The notes under the pieces: generated by a model | Told to the model about the DNA's origin: nothing | What the model saw: the letters and a program-made list of their open reading frames with translations, nothing else | Database searches by the model: none | Shown: positions 1 through 12,682 of the stretch, one piece after another | Position numbering within the stretch: position 1 is the stretch's first letter | Layout of the letters: each line of letters opens with the position of its first letter | Position numbers and translations under genes: made by a program | Assembly (NCBI GenBank): GCA_963969365.1 | Contig: OZ017763.1 | Location: 868,001 to 932,000 of the forward strand | DNA length: 64,000 nt | DNA from: Asterochloris sp. CNOR1 | Lineage: Eukaryota; Chlorophyta; Trebouxiophyceae; Trebouxiales; Trebouxiaceae | Direction of reading: 5' to 3'

Positions 1-2015
1 TTGACGAGCAGGTGGTCCCCATGTTTCTGGAGGCTGCCAAGTCCCTGCTGTCTGAGTTGGAGCCAGAGGTGGCTCTGGCGCTGGCACTGGCTAAGATCAC
101 TGGACACACGCAGCTGCGGGTGAGTTGTGGTGGTGGCAGGTGGTGGTGGCAGCTGTTGCCGCCATCTGTTGGCTTTGGTGCTGCGCCGGTCAGTGCGGTG
201 AGGGTGAGCCATGCTGGCAGAGCTCATGCTAGAGGTGGAGTCAGAGCTGGCGCTGGCCACACCCAGCTTCAGGCTGAACCAGGACTCCATTCAAAAGCAT
301 TTGAGGTCGCTGTGTGCGAGCATGAGCTTCAATTTGCATGGCAGCCTCTGTAAGAGATAAACAGCTTCCTGCAGGTCAGGTGTGGGGATCTGCAGCTTGA
401 GGCCTCCCAACATCGCTCACATACTGTGTAGCAAACAGCCATGTGCGGAATGGCTGCCTGAGCCCGGCGCTGAGTCATTTGGACTATAGCAGCAAACACA
501 TGGCGCCACAAAGACTTCACCACGCTGCAACACAAGTACTGGGCCAGACAGTGCTGGGCGGCGGCCACTTTTTACCCCCTAGCTCCAGGCCCATCCCCAA
601 CTGACAGCCCAAGTCTGTGCTGGCAGCTCACCGGGACCTCATCACGCTGCTGTAGGAGAGTCTTGCCACTTTGGCCGGCTCAGTAACTTCCTGTTAGCTG
701 CAGGCTCGCTCCCTGCTGACAGCCCACGAGGACTTCACCACGCTGCTTTTCAAGAGCCCTGAGGAGATTCAGCGCCCAGGATTTGTCTTTTCGACCCTCA
801 AGAAGCACCTGCCCGATGCGACTGTGGAGGAGGTCAAGCGCATGAGCCTGACAGCCGACAATTGCAGTGCGGTATTTGATGTGCCCAGCAAGCTTGCAAA
901 GGTGAGCTGCTGTTGTGCCCACGTGGATCAAGCTGAGTAACGGGGCTCAACATACTGTACTGCAGTGCGTGTTTCACGTGCCTAGCAAGCTGGCCAGAGG
1001 GAGCCCTTGAGCAGTGAGCTCCATCAACCTGCCGTGCTGGCTGAGCCAAGCAAATGATATCACTGTGTCGCTTGACAGCTGCAAGAGCGCCTTCAATGGT
1101 GCTCAGAAAACTGGTCACCATGAAGGACCAGCTCCTGTCAAGGCCAAAGCTATGTTGGGAAATTGAGTCTGGATGCTCAAGCGTTGAATGTGTCCAGCAA
1201 GTTGGGCAATGTCGTGGCCCTGTGAGCTGCCTGCCACACAGAGCGCTTTGTTGCACGTCTCAACAGCACTGCGCTCAGCAGATTGGCCTGGCCCAAAGCC
1301 AGGCGCGAAGTTGGCTATCCAGTGCTACAACCTCCTTCTGCCGGAGCCCGGTACAGTTTCAAGTTATTTTCAGGTTGTGCTAAGCTGCCTCAACCATGTT
1401 AAGGGACAGCATGGCCTGTCACTCCGCCTGCTGAGCAATACCTGCTGCGGTGCAGGATTTTGTGACGGCGCTCAAGCCCCCAGCAGAGACCGGCAACGAG
1501 GGGACAAGCCTGGCACGTGGCAAGGTGGCACAGCCCTATCTGGTCATCCCCCAAGAGCTGCCTGAGCTCAAAAACAAGGAGTTCGCAGAGTCCACGCCCT
1601 CATATGGGGGATACGGTGGCAGTGGCGGCCGTGGAGGAGGGTACGGCGGCAGGGGCGGGGCTGGCAGCAGCAGAGGTGGGTTTGCTGCTCTGACGGTGTT
1701 GAGCAAGCAGCAGCAACAAGGCCTGCAGAGTTTGGCGCATTTTGCTGGTCGGTAGCTCTCAGGGGCTGGCAATGCCTCTTTTGGTAACCAAGGGCGGGCA
1801 CAGATGCAGCTCAACACGGCTGCTGCTTGGACGCTGATAAGTGAGCAGCTTTCCGGACTTTGTGTCAGCAGACCCTGTGCAGCAGCCAGTGTAAGAGACC
1901 TCGAGTGCAACTGAATTTTAATTGCCCAGCTGTATATGCTGCAGGCCGTGGCGGCTATGGGAGCAGCAGGGGTGGGAGTTCTGGTGGAAGGAGCCGGGGC
2001 GGCCGTCGTTACTGA
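1..2015 (+). CDS. DEAD-box RNA helicase with GUCT domain, C-terminal part (RH3/DDX21-like)
   Basis: Four phase-consistent exons are visible: <3-119, 704-901, 1456-1675 and 1945-2015 (TGA). The gene enters from the left edge, so the helicase core lies outside the window. What remains matches the C-terminal third of RH3/RH7/DDX21-type enzymes. First comes the linker with acidic VVPMFLEAAK. Then comes a GUCT domain in exon 2 (SLLTAHEDFTTL, GFVFSTLKKHLPD, VEEVKRMSLT, AVFDVPSKLA). Last is a Gly/Arg/Tyr-rich tail (GGYGGSGGRGGGYGG, ending GGRRY). In plants the RH3 clade acts in plastid group II intron splicing and ribosome assembly, and the RH7/DDX21 clade is nucleolar. The targeting end is missing, so I cannot choose between them. 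The RGG tail is an RNA-binding feature. Intron 120-703 holds decayed copies of the exon 2 start (near 497, 625 and 725), and intron 902-1455 holds copies of its end (near 970 and 1190). Confidence 0.85.
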
Positions 2016-2992
2016 ATGTTGGGCTTCTGCCAAGGACATTCCAGCTCTCATCTCTCATGTAGCTAAGGCACTGCCAGTATACAAACACCTGGCCGAGATA
2101 TGTTAGAAGCTTGGCCAAGTTGTCAGAACAGACAAAGTACCAGTGCTCAGTTCTGTCCCTTGATGCATGCCAAGCATGTGGCCCACAGGTTCAGTGTGCA
2201 GCTCATTGCGCGTGACATTCCATTGCAATCAACTTGAAGCTACCTGAGGATGTTTCCTCAACAATTACAATATAAGCTGCAAAGGTGATAGAGTCGCAGC
2301 ACCTGAGGAGCACCACCCAGAGTTGGGCTCTTATCAATGCTTGTCTTTCCAGGCACTCACAGCATCAGCTGTGGCTTATCCTGCAGGAGCCTGTCTTGTT
2401 GTGCAGCTCTTGCAAGCTCATTCCATGTGGCGGCGCAGCATCAGGCAGCATCAAAGTTTGGTCACGGTGTACTGATTGCTGGGAGGCCAACGCTCTGCAT
2501 GCCACCAGTTCGTGGCACTTCCTCTGGGTAGCAAGCACCTATGAAGATACAATATGCAGTTGCAGAATGTTAGTGAGCCCTCAAGGTGCCTGAAGTCCAG
2601 CAGATGATGTGTCACAGCACGCAACATGCCCAATCAAGCCTGGGCGGCAGTCAATGAGGCTAGGAAGTGTGGTGTGGCGGCTGCTGATGTGGTGCTGTTG
2701 TGCCTGGCTGTGTGCTCTTGCCGATCATGGAAAGGCTCCTGTCATGCCGGTGCAGTCCCCGTCATAGGATTCGACTTGAGAAAAGTGGCCATGAAAATGC
2801 ATTGCATCTCAACGTGTCTGCCCCAGCTGCGGACATTTGCAGGCTTGATGAGGCCACGTCCTCGGTACTGTAAAGTAGACAACGCCTCGAACTACTGGTA
2901 TTGTTCACGCAAACAGAGGCTGCCTGGTGAATCTTGATCCTCAGCCACTTGTGGTGATCAGCTGGTGTCAAATATCAAGGTCCTGATCAGGC
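2016..2992. other. Gap: helicase 3' UTR and intergenic
   Basis: No coding exon with family resemblance or good splice phase was found on either strand. The stretch should hold the 3' UTR of the helicase gene and the promoter and 5' UTR of the oxygenase gene that starts at about 2993. Short open frames here have no recognisable content. Confidence 0.4.
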
Positions 2993-5900
2993 ATGCAGCT
3001 CCAGGGCCTCCCAGGGAGGGCCCAGGCATTGCCACTGAGCAATCTCTGCAGAGCACACAAGCCTGCTGATAGGGTGAGGGCATCCATCAAGCATGGACAA
3101 CTATCGCTGTTCACTCACCTGCACAAGCCAGTGCTTCTGATCCTGGCAATGCAGAGATCGGGACACAGGCAGAGATGTGCAAGCGCCCAGGCTCAACGGG
3201 ATGTCAGGGCTCAAGTCACGGCTGCCCCAGCACGTGATGTGCAGGTGGAGCAGCAACAGCAGCAAGCTGACAGCCCCCAGCAGGACACACAGCAGCATCA
3301 GGTTATTGCTCTTCGCATCTTCCAAGGCCTGCAGTCGCCACCGCAGTCTTGATCTGCCTAGCACCCTTGCAAGCTTGCTGTTGTCATGTAAGTGCCAGCT
3401 CGTAAGTTCAAGGCGGCGCATCAGTGACATTGTATTGCCAGGACAATATGGCCTGTGGCTGGGGGCCAGCATAGTCCACCTGGCATTGCCGCAATGGGCT
3501 TTCAAGCAGGATGTCCCCGATGCCGGCATTGCTGCCATGCATTCACCAATCAGGATGTCCCTGAGGCTGGCATTGCTGAAGTGGGCTCACCAATCAGGAT
3601 GTCATTGAGGCCTGAACATGGCTGCCTGCAGGAAGAGGAGGTTTTCAACTGGACCAAGGTGCGCAGCATGGCCTGCAGCCTTGCAGAGTCCTGATGGATA
3701 CTGGCGACCCTCTCAGCTCCTTCAAGCACATTGGGACTGGCGCCCAATGCAGTGTCTGCATCTGTGTGCATTCAGGGGCAGCACTCCCCACACTTCTGTT
3801 TTTGGGGTGATGTGTGCTGTTACTGTGCACTGGCAGCATTCCTGCAGCTCCTTGCAAAGCTGACCCTTTTTAAGGCAGTCCGCGGTGTTGCTGTGCACTG
3901 GCAGCATTCCTGCAGTGGCTTGCGAAGCTGAAGCAGGCCCACTCCAGTGCTGTGTCAACATTCAGTGACAGCCCCCCTGACTCTCTCCCCTGGCAGGCAG
4001 TGCAATGGATGCTGAGACTGTTGTTAGCAGAGTGGTCCCAATTTCACAGCAACAGAGTGGCCTCGCACATGCTTGTTTCTCTGCAGACCTGGTACCCAGT
4101 GGCATCGCTGAAGGACCTGGACCCTGCGCGACCGCATGGGCTCATGCTGCTCGGTAAGCATGGCTGTTGGAGCGCACCCTGCAATACATGTCCCTGCACG
4201 ATGGCATGCTGTGGCTGCTTGGTCATCCTTCATGCAACAGGCAGCTACAATGTATGATGTTGGCCTCCCTGCATGGCAACTCTGCTCATCGAGGCCGTGC
4301 GCTGCAGGTGCCTTGCACAGGTCGCAGTGCATGGCTTTTAAGGCTGCACAGGCTGTGTGTTTACGCTGCTCGCAGGCCTCTGAGTTGAGAGCAGGCGGTC
4401 GTTGCCAGCAATGCATGGCTTGAGGGCATATGTTGTGGCACCACTGCAAGCGCACTGCAACATGATCCAGCCAGTTGCCACATGGCCTTGCATGAGCGCT
4501 TTGCTGCAGTCTCACAATGAGACATGCAGCAGCCATCTACAGCTGCAGTCACAAGTCAGGCCGCCAAGCCTCCAAACAATGGCTGATCGCTGGCAGCCCT
4601 GCTGTGCAGGCAAGGAGATTGTGGTGTGGCGGGATGCCCAGCAACAGTGGCGCGCCTTTGAGGACTTGTGCCCGCACCGCAAGGTGTTGCTGTCGGAAGG
4701 CAGGGTGCACCAGGAGGAGGGCACGCTGGAGTGCGCGTACCACGGTGAGCGATGCCGCCCAGGGCTCAGATTGCTCTACTCGGTGGTCCAAGGCATGGTG
4801 TGCACACTGACCAGGGCGGGGGCACGCTGCTGGATGCCACAGTGCGCAGTGCAGGAATGGGCACACTGCATTGTCTGCTGAGACAGTTCTGGCCCATTCC
4901 GGACGATTTGCTGCTGCATATATATTCCAGCTTCCAATAGCCAAGTGTCAGGGTGTCATCTTGAGCAGCCTGACTTAGGCTGCGGGGTGGTGTGCTGATC
5001 AGCATTGAATGCTTATGCCTGGGGCTGCAGGCTGGCAGTTTGGTTCCGACGGCAGGGCAGTCAAGATTCCGCAGCTGGGGTACGACAACCCCAAGGCTGA
5101 GGCTGCAGCTTGTGCCACGCAGCGGGCATGCGTGAGCTCTTACCCCTGCCAAGTTCGGCAGGTGAGCTGTGCAGCGTCTGCTATGGCAATCATCCCCAAA
5201 GCAGATCAAGTGTGCATGTGCAACATCTGCCAGGGCTGCACAGCCTAGATTGGTGCCTCTGGCCCTCTTCTGTGGTTCCCACATCATGGGCAGGGTCTAT
5301 GCTGGCCTTAGACGCTAGTTGCTCTGAGGGGAGTGGTTGGTGAACCTACGCCAACTCTGCTGCCTCAGGCCATTGATCTGATCCTGGTGTACTGCACTGT
5401 GCAGGACCTTGTGTGGGTGTGGCCTGATGAGAGCCGTGAGGCGCCTCATGAGGCCGCAGCCCAGGCGCCAACCATCAGCCCCTTCCTGGAGAGCCTCCCT
5501 GAAGGTGACTGCTGTGCAAGCGCTCTGTGGCTTCAGTAATGCAGTTTGGCTCAGCTCATGCTGGCCGCTTCACCCTGAGGGTGTGCACCTCTGCTGTGGC
5601 GTTTGGGCATGTTGGCTGACAGCGACAGCATGTCTGAAGGCAGCATCCCGAGGGGCTGCCCAGGCTCCATGGGCTCCCATTCAGAGCCTTGTATTCGTGC
5701 CACTTCCGGTCACAGCAAAATGATTTGCTCAGTGCACCCTTCTGAATTGCAGAGGCACGGAGGTTTTCTTTCGACCACTTTGTACGCGACCTGCCTGGTT
5801 CCTTTGATGTCTGGACAGGTAGCACCCTGCTGTGCAATGCTCCACAGCATCACAAAATGCCTGCATCAGCAGCAATGTTGACAAGGCATTGTGAGAGCTC

Positions 5901-8900
5901 CTGTTCAGAATGAGCATGCAGGCTTGACGAGTTGCACCATTCTTGCACCAACATGTGTGTGGACCTGCAATTCAGAAACATTATGTGCACTGCAGAGAAC
6001 ATGTGTGACCAGAGTCACGTCCCTTTCGCACACCACGCTGTGGCTGGGGACCGGTGGGTCGGTCATACCTGGTAGTATGCATTCTCATCACCACCTGCCA
6101 TGGTTGCTGCTGCAGCACAAAGCTGCTTCAGCCACACAATGGCTGTCCAGCAGCCAACTGTGGCAGCTTGTCGCCTGCATCTGCTAGTGGACCCGCCTTG
6201 CTTTGCACGGCAGCAGCCCAGCCAGGCTCGGCAGCAGGCCTAGTCCAGTAGGCCCTTAAATACTGGTTTGTGCACCTTTTGTGTAGCAAGAGCAAGGGTT
6301 GCTGGCCTGTTCTGAATGCTCTCTCAACCCTGGCCATACACAGGATGCTCGAGGAAGCTGGCCTGTTTCTTGTTGGCATACCAAGTGTGCCAAGTTATAT
6401 GCTCTGAGCTGACCATGTGCAGAAATGGCGAGGGAGCTGGCTTGTTCAACTACCTGGGCGGCTCAGAGGGCTCCACAGCCAAGGATGGCCTGCAATTCAC
6501 ATTCCAGTGGAGCAGTGGCAAGAGCGTGGAGGGCCTCAAGACCACATTCACCTACCTGCCGCCTTCCTACAACGGGTGAGAGTTTGTGCTGTTGTGATCG
6601 CTGGTCACCCCGCTTTGAGGTCAGCACACAGCGCCCTTGAGTCGTGCAGGCAATGTGTGCCTTGCTTGCATGTCGCACTCCCCAGTGGAGCGTCCCTGCA
6701 TTTTTGGGTATATTGTAAGTAGAGCAATGGTCAAGGGCAGGCCTTTGCTGAAGACTGTCTATGTGTGATAGATGTGGGCAGGAGCTGTGTCTCTTGTTTC
6801 AGGAGACATTCCTTGAGCACAGCCTGCTGTGCTACCTGTCTTTTCTGCTCTCCTTCTAAAGGTGCTGCCCACCATATGCAGGTCCCCTGGAGCTGGACCC
6901 ATAACTGAGACTCATGCACAGTGCCTTCACCTCCTGTGCGCACCTGCTTACAATGGTCTGCACATCTGTGCTGTGCCTGCAGCCGGTATCCTTGCTCAAG
7001 TCAGAGCACAGCAACGCTGAGCGTGGCCACTGCCATGCAGGTTCATCAAATGTGCCCCCCGCCCGCCTGTTCTCAAGTGCTGTACCTGCCATGTCTTGTG
7101 CAAATCTAAAAGCGTCTGCTCGTCCTTGCACTGCAATCCTGTATCATCACTGCACCCTTGAAGCCTGTGCGTTCATTGAGCACCTGCACTATGTTTGCAG
7201 CTCAAGGGCCTGTGCAGCATAGCTGAGTACACTGTTGTGCAGTTCCACAGGGCCTCCTCTGGCCTGTACACCTGCAATCTGGCTGCAGCCCGGCTGTGAC
7301 TGATCCTCGTCCACCAATGTGCAGGTTCACTGGAGCCGGCCCCTTCAGTCTGTACATCTATGCTGTGCCCACCAGCACCAATGCAACCCGGCTGATCATC
7401 ACTGCTGCATCTGATAGGCGGGCCAGAAAGGCAGCCCTGCCTATCAGGATTATGGAGGCTCTGGGGCTGACCAGGCTGATTGGGCACTGGACTCTGAACC
7501 GCGTGACTGATGGTGGGTACGGCAATGCATCTTCAAACCTTGGACTGTCACATGCCAAAGGGTGGCAAACGAGTTGGTCTCACCTGGCTTTGAGCTCCTG
7601 CACGATCCCCTGCTGTCCATACATCAGCCATGAGTCAAGTGGGGTCATGCATCTGGATGGCAAACGCCTGAGCACCTCACCTCTGCCGCATGGCTGCCTG
7701 ATATATGCATGCACCTGGGCATCAAGCTTCATGCAGCTGGCATGCTGACTGCAGGCATGGTTGTTTTCATCCAGCAGCTCATGTGATGTACGCATGCATC
7801 CTTCGGGCAGCCCGCTCTGAGGCCTGCTTTGTACCTGCTGCAGAACAGGCGTACTGCATGCATGCGGCCCTGGGCTTCAGGCCTGTGACCTTCTTTCTGC
7901 AGGCGACATTGTGTTCATGCACAAGCAGCACAGCCACAATGCCAGCAGGGGCATGGGCAAGGACCCCAGGGACTGGGCACGCAACTACTACATGGTGGCA
8001 GGCAGCGACAGGTGCGCCTGCTTGTGTGTATGTGCTGCACAAGCAATGCCCCTTCATGTGAGTCAGGTCCTAAGTTGTCATGTGGAGTAGGGGCTGCAAG
8101 GGCACCACCTCTTTATGCTGGCAAGCAGCGCTACGTAAGTTCATCATGCGTGAGGATGGTGCAGTTAAGAGCTACGATTGACTGAACAAAGTCCCTCACA
8201 AGGCACAGGCAGCAACAGGCAGGTCTCTTTGCAAGACTGCCTGCCGGGGACAGAAAGGTTGCAGATGTCTGATCGACATGTGCTTCGCTTCTCCAACAAG
8301 ACTGCAGTCACACCCAGGCTGTGCTCCGCATGCTGTGCTTAGGACTCCAGCCCCTCCACATCTGCGTCTGCCAAACTGGCACATTCTGTGGTGCTGCAGG
8401 GGTAGGGGCTTCTTTCTGACGGTGGCTTGGCACCAGTGAAGCCCTGCCTGTACGCCTCACCTGTCAGGCTTCATTATGTGACCTGCAGGGGCGTCACGCT
8501 GTGCAGGTGCCTTGCCGCGCAACAGAGGTTAGGGCTGCACGCACACAGCCACTGGCACCCTGGGCACGGTTCAGCTCCCTCTCTCTGGTGCCCTGCAGGG
8601 GCATCAGGTGTTGGCTGACCAGCAAGCTGCTGGGCAGGGTATCAGATACTGTCAAAATACTGATGCCCTGCAGGAATGTCAACCTGTCCAGACACAATCG
8701 TATCACACCCACCAGTTGCCCCCTGAGCTAGACGAGCTCCCCTCTCGCTGGTGCTGTGCAGGGGCGTCAGCCTCTTCAGGCGCTGGCTGAGCACCAAGGG
8801 GCAGGGTGGGCCCCAGTATGCTGATGCAGGGCATGTCGAAAACTTCAGGGACCACATGGGACGTCTTGACCGACGGGCACTGCTGGACCGCCATGCCCAG

Positions 8901-9769
8901 CACACGGCGCACTGTTCCACCTGCAGCAAGGTGGGTTGTCAAATGTAGTGTTGTGTTCTCCGCTTGTACTCTTGGCTGCTGCTGGGTATGCACTGTTCTT
9001 CAGCAGATCACTGAAATGGCATGGGGTGTGCCCCTCTGAGCTGGATCTGCCTTGCGAAGCCTCTGTGCTGTGCCTCCTGGTAGCCGCTATATGTCGTCAG
9101 GCTGCTGCCTGGTATGCAATGTCCCTTTACAGACAGGTGTGCAATGCCTGCCACTGTGTGGGCTATTGTCAGGGGCTGCATTTGCTGGGGTGCTACCTTT
9201 GAGCACGGCTTTGCCTGCAGACGCGCACGGTGTGCCTGCTTTTTCCAAGTCCCTTCTGGGTGCATGTTGCTGGGTCGACAGGCCGGTTCCTGCTCTATGG
9301 CAGCCAGGCCCACTGCAACTGATGCATTCTGCAGGTGGCTGCCCAACCCCCTCCCCCCCCCCCCCCCCCCACCCCCTCCCCTCCCGTTCAGTTCGCATCT
9401 GAACTTCTTGGTACCCCATGCCGTGTCAGAACTGGTGGGAGGCGCCCACACACTGACCCCCCCTCTCCCCCAACCCTCACCCCCTTCTCAACTTGCATCT
9501 CATTGTCTGTTCAACCAACTCCTGAACTCATGGCCCCCTGTGCCCTTCAGGCGTCACAAGTGGTAGCACGCAGTCAGGTGGTGGCAGGCGTTGTAGCTGT
9601 TGTCATGCTGCTGGGCCTGGCCTACAGCCTGGGCCATGGCGCAGAGTTGATCTCTGTCCCAGCCATCGCACTTGCTCTGGCAAGCCTGCTTGGCGCCGGC
9701 GCAGCAATCGGCCTGGGCAGGGTGCAGAAGGAATTTGGCTTCAAGGACTGGCAGCACTCTAAGCTCTAG
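2993..9769 (+). CDS. PAO/PTC52-type Rieske non-haem iron oxygenase, chloroplast
   Basis: Fourteen exons join with every phase consistent to 549 residues: 2993-3073, 3155-3301, 3632-3658, 4087-4153, 4610-4744, 5031-5161, 5405-5504, 5753-5818, 5996-6053, 6423-6575, 7325-7512, 7903-8011, 8762-8930, 9551-9769. The N-terminus is basic and Ser/Ala/Gln-rich, as a transit peptide would be, but exon 1 is the least certain part. WYPVASLKDLD opens the domain. The Rieske centre is CPHR...CAYHG (exons 5-6), followed by GWQFGSDGRAVKIPQL. The mononuclear iron site is in exon 9 (ENMCDQSHVPFAHH, the N/D-x-x-D-x2-H-x4-H pattern). A PaO C-terminal domain follows (VTDGDIVFMHKQ). The redox CxxC (CSTCSK) lies before two hydrophobic C-terminal segments. 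The family comprises pheophorbide a oxygenase, PTC52, TIC55 and relatives, which are envelope or thylakoid enzymes of chlorophyll metabolism using ferredoxin. Which member this is cannot be settled by eye. Confidence 0.9.
3509..3631. repeat. 44-bp tandem repeat before an exon of the oxygenase gene
   Basis: Units begin at 3509, 3553 and 3597, each with GGATGTC. Units 1 and 2 share GGATGTCCC, GGCATTGCTG and TCACCAATCA; the third decays into the acceptor at 3631. A related pair of about 75 bp lies at 3811-3863 and 3886-3930, sharing ACTGTGCACTGGCAGCATTC or a near match. Confidence 0.85.
8480..8800 (+). repeat. Decayed copies of an acceptor and exon start inside an intron
   Basis: The exon at 8762 begins after CTGGTGCTGTGCAG with GGGCGTCAGCC and continues GGCTGAGCACC. 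The intron upstream holds a copy at about 8571-8626 that matches on both sides of the joint (CTCCCTCTCTCTGGTGCC, TGCAGGGGCATCAG, TTGGCTGACC). Shorter copies lie near 8481 (CCTGCAGGGGCGTCA) and 8665 (GCCCTGCAGGAATGTCAACC). These are non-coding relics of the splice junction. Confidence 0.8.
9346..9386. repeat. Poly-C tract in an intron
   Basis: A run of C broken only by single A or T bases lies in the last intron of the oxygenase gene, followed by a further C-rich stretch at 9445-9490. On the transcript it is an extreme pyrimidine tract; the other strand is poly-G and could form a quadruplex. Confidence 0.9.
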
Positions 9770-10318
9770 GCAACTTGCCAGCTGCTAGGACTTGTGTGCA
9801 GTTGCAGGAGTCCTAGTGCTGGGCTGACTTGCCAAAGGGACTGGCAGCACTCTGAGCGCCAGACTGTACCAAGCCGTTTGAGGCTGCTCCCAAGCTGCTG
9901 AGTGCACCGCCAGTTGCCTGCTGTGACGCCAGATGCCTTCATCTGCTGCTGACGGCAACTGGCGGTGCAAAACCCGCAAGTGCAGACACTGTCTGAATCT
10001 ATTATCTACAAATGCCTTCATCGGATCATGTCGAAGACCCATCTTGTCTCCACCTTGCACGCTTCACCTGCAGTTTGTGTCAACCATGCATTCTGGAAAG
10101 ACATTCTTGTATTCAAGTGCATGTTGCCTGCCCTGGAGAGAGACCACCTTGACCATGTTATCAGATGAATGGTGTCTGAGAACAGTATGCAGTACTCGGG
10201 CCGTTGCAGCAACAAGACCGTTCCGGATGACTTCACAAGCATCTGACAAACTGCTATGCCAAGCACTTTGGACTCCTTCACTGGATTAAGCCGATGCAGT
10301 GTAGATCTTCAAGTGCTG
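9770..10318. other. Gap between convergent genes
   Basis: This holds the 3' UTRs of the oxygenase (+) and of the minus-strand gene ending at 10319. GCCAGTTG-type words recur near 9776, 9910 and 9955, and a CTGGCAGCACTCT word occurs at 9749 and 9841, so the first part is a duplicate of the oxygenase gene end. No coding sequence was seen. Confidence 0.5.
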
Positions 10319-12461
10319 CTAGGCAATGTTGTAGATGATGGGAACATAGCCATGCTTATTTGGGGGCGCCTTGCCCTCGGAGCGCAGCTTGAAGCGCTCC
10401 TGCTCATCAGCGTTTGCTTCATGTGCGGCTGCTATCCAGGCCTGCAAGTCAGTGTTGGTTTGTCACACTGGCTTTGTTAGAGCAAAGGGGCTGTTCTCTT
10501 TTGCAGCAGCTGTCCAGGCGTGTAGGGCAGGGAGTGTCGCTGCTGGCACAGCGGCTCTCTTTGGGCAGGAGGGGGTACGGTGCTTCATGCTGCGCAGCGA
10601 AGCGACATGCAACACCAAGCAGCAAGGCTCTGCCTGGGTCAGCCACTTTGCGGTGCAGCCGGTCAGATGCAAGAAGTGCAGCTAGGGCCACCACCCAAGG
10701 CAAGCGGCAGGGCAGTAGTCCTCACCGCCAGGGAGCAGCAGGTCAGCCATCCTGCAGGTACACTATCGGAGGCAGGGAAACGAGCAGCAGCCACAGATGA
10801 GTACCACAGTCTGGCACAATCTGAGCAAGCTGTTCTCCAGCTGGTGCTGTAGCTTGGCACCATGGCTCCCTGCCCCATGTCACCTTTGCACCATATCAAC
10901 ACAGTTTCGACCCTCTCAATACCTAATAGGGCGAACGGAGCACCACATCCCACTACCAGATGATGCAGAGTTCTGGCTCTTATGACTGCTTGGGCCCAAA
11001 ACAGTTGCAGGTGGAAGGAGTGGCACAGCTCACCAGCACTTGGGTGGGGTCTGTTCCAACAGGGGACCTATAGGACGCATGCAGTAAGAGGTTCCCTGAC
11101 CCCTCTTGCAACAACAGACATGGCCGTTCAAGAAGCTTGCTTGTAGCACGCAAAGGGGATGTTACCCCACCTCTCTTCCCTTGTTCAGGTAGGCCCAGTG
11201 CTGCTGCTCTTTCTGCTGCCGCTTCCTTTCGAGCTCCCCCGGAGGCACAAGCACCTGCACTTGGGTAGCTGCGGTTCTTTGCACTCGATAACATTTCCCA
11301 GTTCCTGGTGTCGTGAGACTCACCAGCCGTGCTGGTGCTGCAGCCTCCTGCACTTCCCAAGAGCAAGCAATGACAGAGTCGCAGCGCATCCATACCTCCT
11401 TGAACAGACTGAGGCATGCCAGCCAAGCGCTCAAATGCCTGTGTTCCTTCTCAGGAGTCGCACTTCAGATTGAGCAGAAGCAGCTCTGGCTGCAACTTTG
11501 CTTAGCAGTAGGCATGGCACCATCTTCTCAGGCATTCTGAAGCAGCATTTGCATGCAGCTGAGTGTAGCCGCTTTGTGCGCCAACACACGCTGGCAGGGC
11601 ATTGGCCCCTGTATACGTGGTGCAGGCAGCTCGTGGCAATTGATGCAGGGTGGCATGCAGGGGCGGCATCTCACCTTGCTGTGTGAGTCTCCTTGTCTGA
11701 CATGGTACAGCTCCCCAGGGGGGTCCAAAAGGCTGAATCTTGCAGAGCACCCCGTCACCAAGCAGGTGACACGCAACTCTGCAAGGGCTGTGCAGCAGCG
11801 CACCTCAGCATGGTAGTGCTCCCTGTAGGCGTGGTACAGCCGGCTCATGGCTCGCATGCTGCTGGCTGCCAGGTGCAGCTCCAGGAATTGACTGGACTTC
11901 AGATGGTGGGTGAGAGTGAACTTGAGCTGCCGCTGCAGCAGGGGCAGTGGGCACAGGTCTGATGGTGGGGCAAAATGGACTTCATGCCAAATAGAACAGG
12001 GACCCTCTGATCTCTGGCACAAGTCTACGGAACCTGCTTTCAAAGAAGTAGCCCACAAAGCAGCACCCTTGTGGTACATATGCTTCTGTGCAGACAGCTG
12101 CTGTTCAGGCATGGCATTTGAAACAAGCTTGTGTTGCAAGGTTCACTGTCATTGCATATCGCCAACCACTGCTTACTCAGCAAACACAGATTGGGGCTGC
12201 AGCCAGAAGCCTGACTGCCTCATCCCGCCCCTACAGCCCACTTGCAAGGCCTGGCTTGCAGCAAGGCACCACCTCAGAGAAGCCCTTGGAATGTGCAGTT
12301 TCGGCTGGCCTGCCACGTCACCCCCCCCTTCTGCAGCGCAGACTAACATACCTGCCATCAGCAGGCACTGCCTCAGAAAGCCTTGTGACTGCAGGCTTGT
12401 CTGGCAGGCCTAATTGCATGACCTCCTTGGCAACACTCAGCATGGATCCAATGTCTTCAAT
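10319..12461 (-). CDS. C-terminal exons of an unidentified gene (possibly the tail of the glycosyltransferase gene)
   Basis: Three minus-strand exons join in phase: 11932-11804 (RQLKFTLTHHLK, SMRAMSRLYHAYREHYHAE), 11254-11171 (VLVPPGELERKRQQKEQQHW, AYLNKGRE) and 10441-10319 (AWIAAAHEANADEQERF, PPNKHGYVPIIYNIA, TAG). The joined sequence is coherent, helical, charged and rich in Gln/Glu. A further likely exon lies at 12461-12352 (IEDIGSMLSVAKEVMQLGLP); it is open and has a good donor, but its phase needs one more exon to reach 11932. I do not recognise the family. The next gene upstream on the same strand is the glycosyltransferase. Its last sure exon ends in phase 0 at 12683, and 12461 could follow it directly, so both may be one transcript. 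Intron copies of exon edges occur here too, for example near 10530 for the exon that starts at 10441. Confidence 0.6.
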
Positions 12462-12682
12462 CTACTTGTGCAGCGCTTTGCCAAGAGATGTTTCCCTGAC
12501 TGTCCTGAATGGCTATCTGTGATGATGTGCACAGGTCTAGGAAGTCCCACCATCCAATTGACTTGCCTGACATGCCTTGTTGCAAAGCCCTTGCCGCGAT
12601 CGACCCTTTCAGCATGAGTTGCCCCGACTCAGGAGGCACCTCAAGTGACTTGCATGGGATCATGTCGATTGCACAGGCCTAC

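Noticed and set aside
2285-2937. Possible small genes in the helicase-oxygenase spacer
   Set aside because: Frames lack codon character, splice logic and any recognisable motif.
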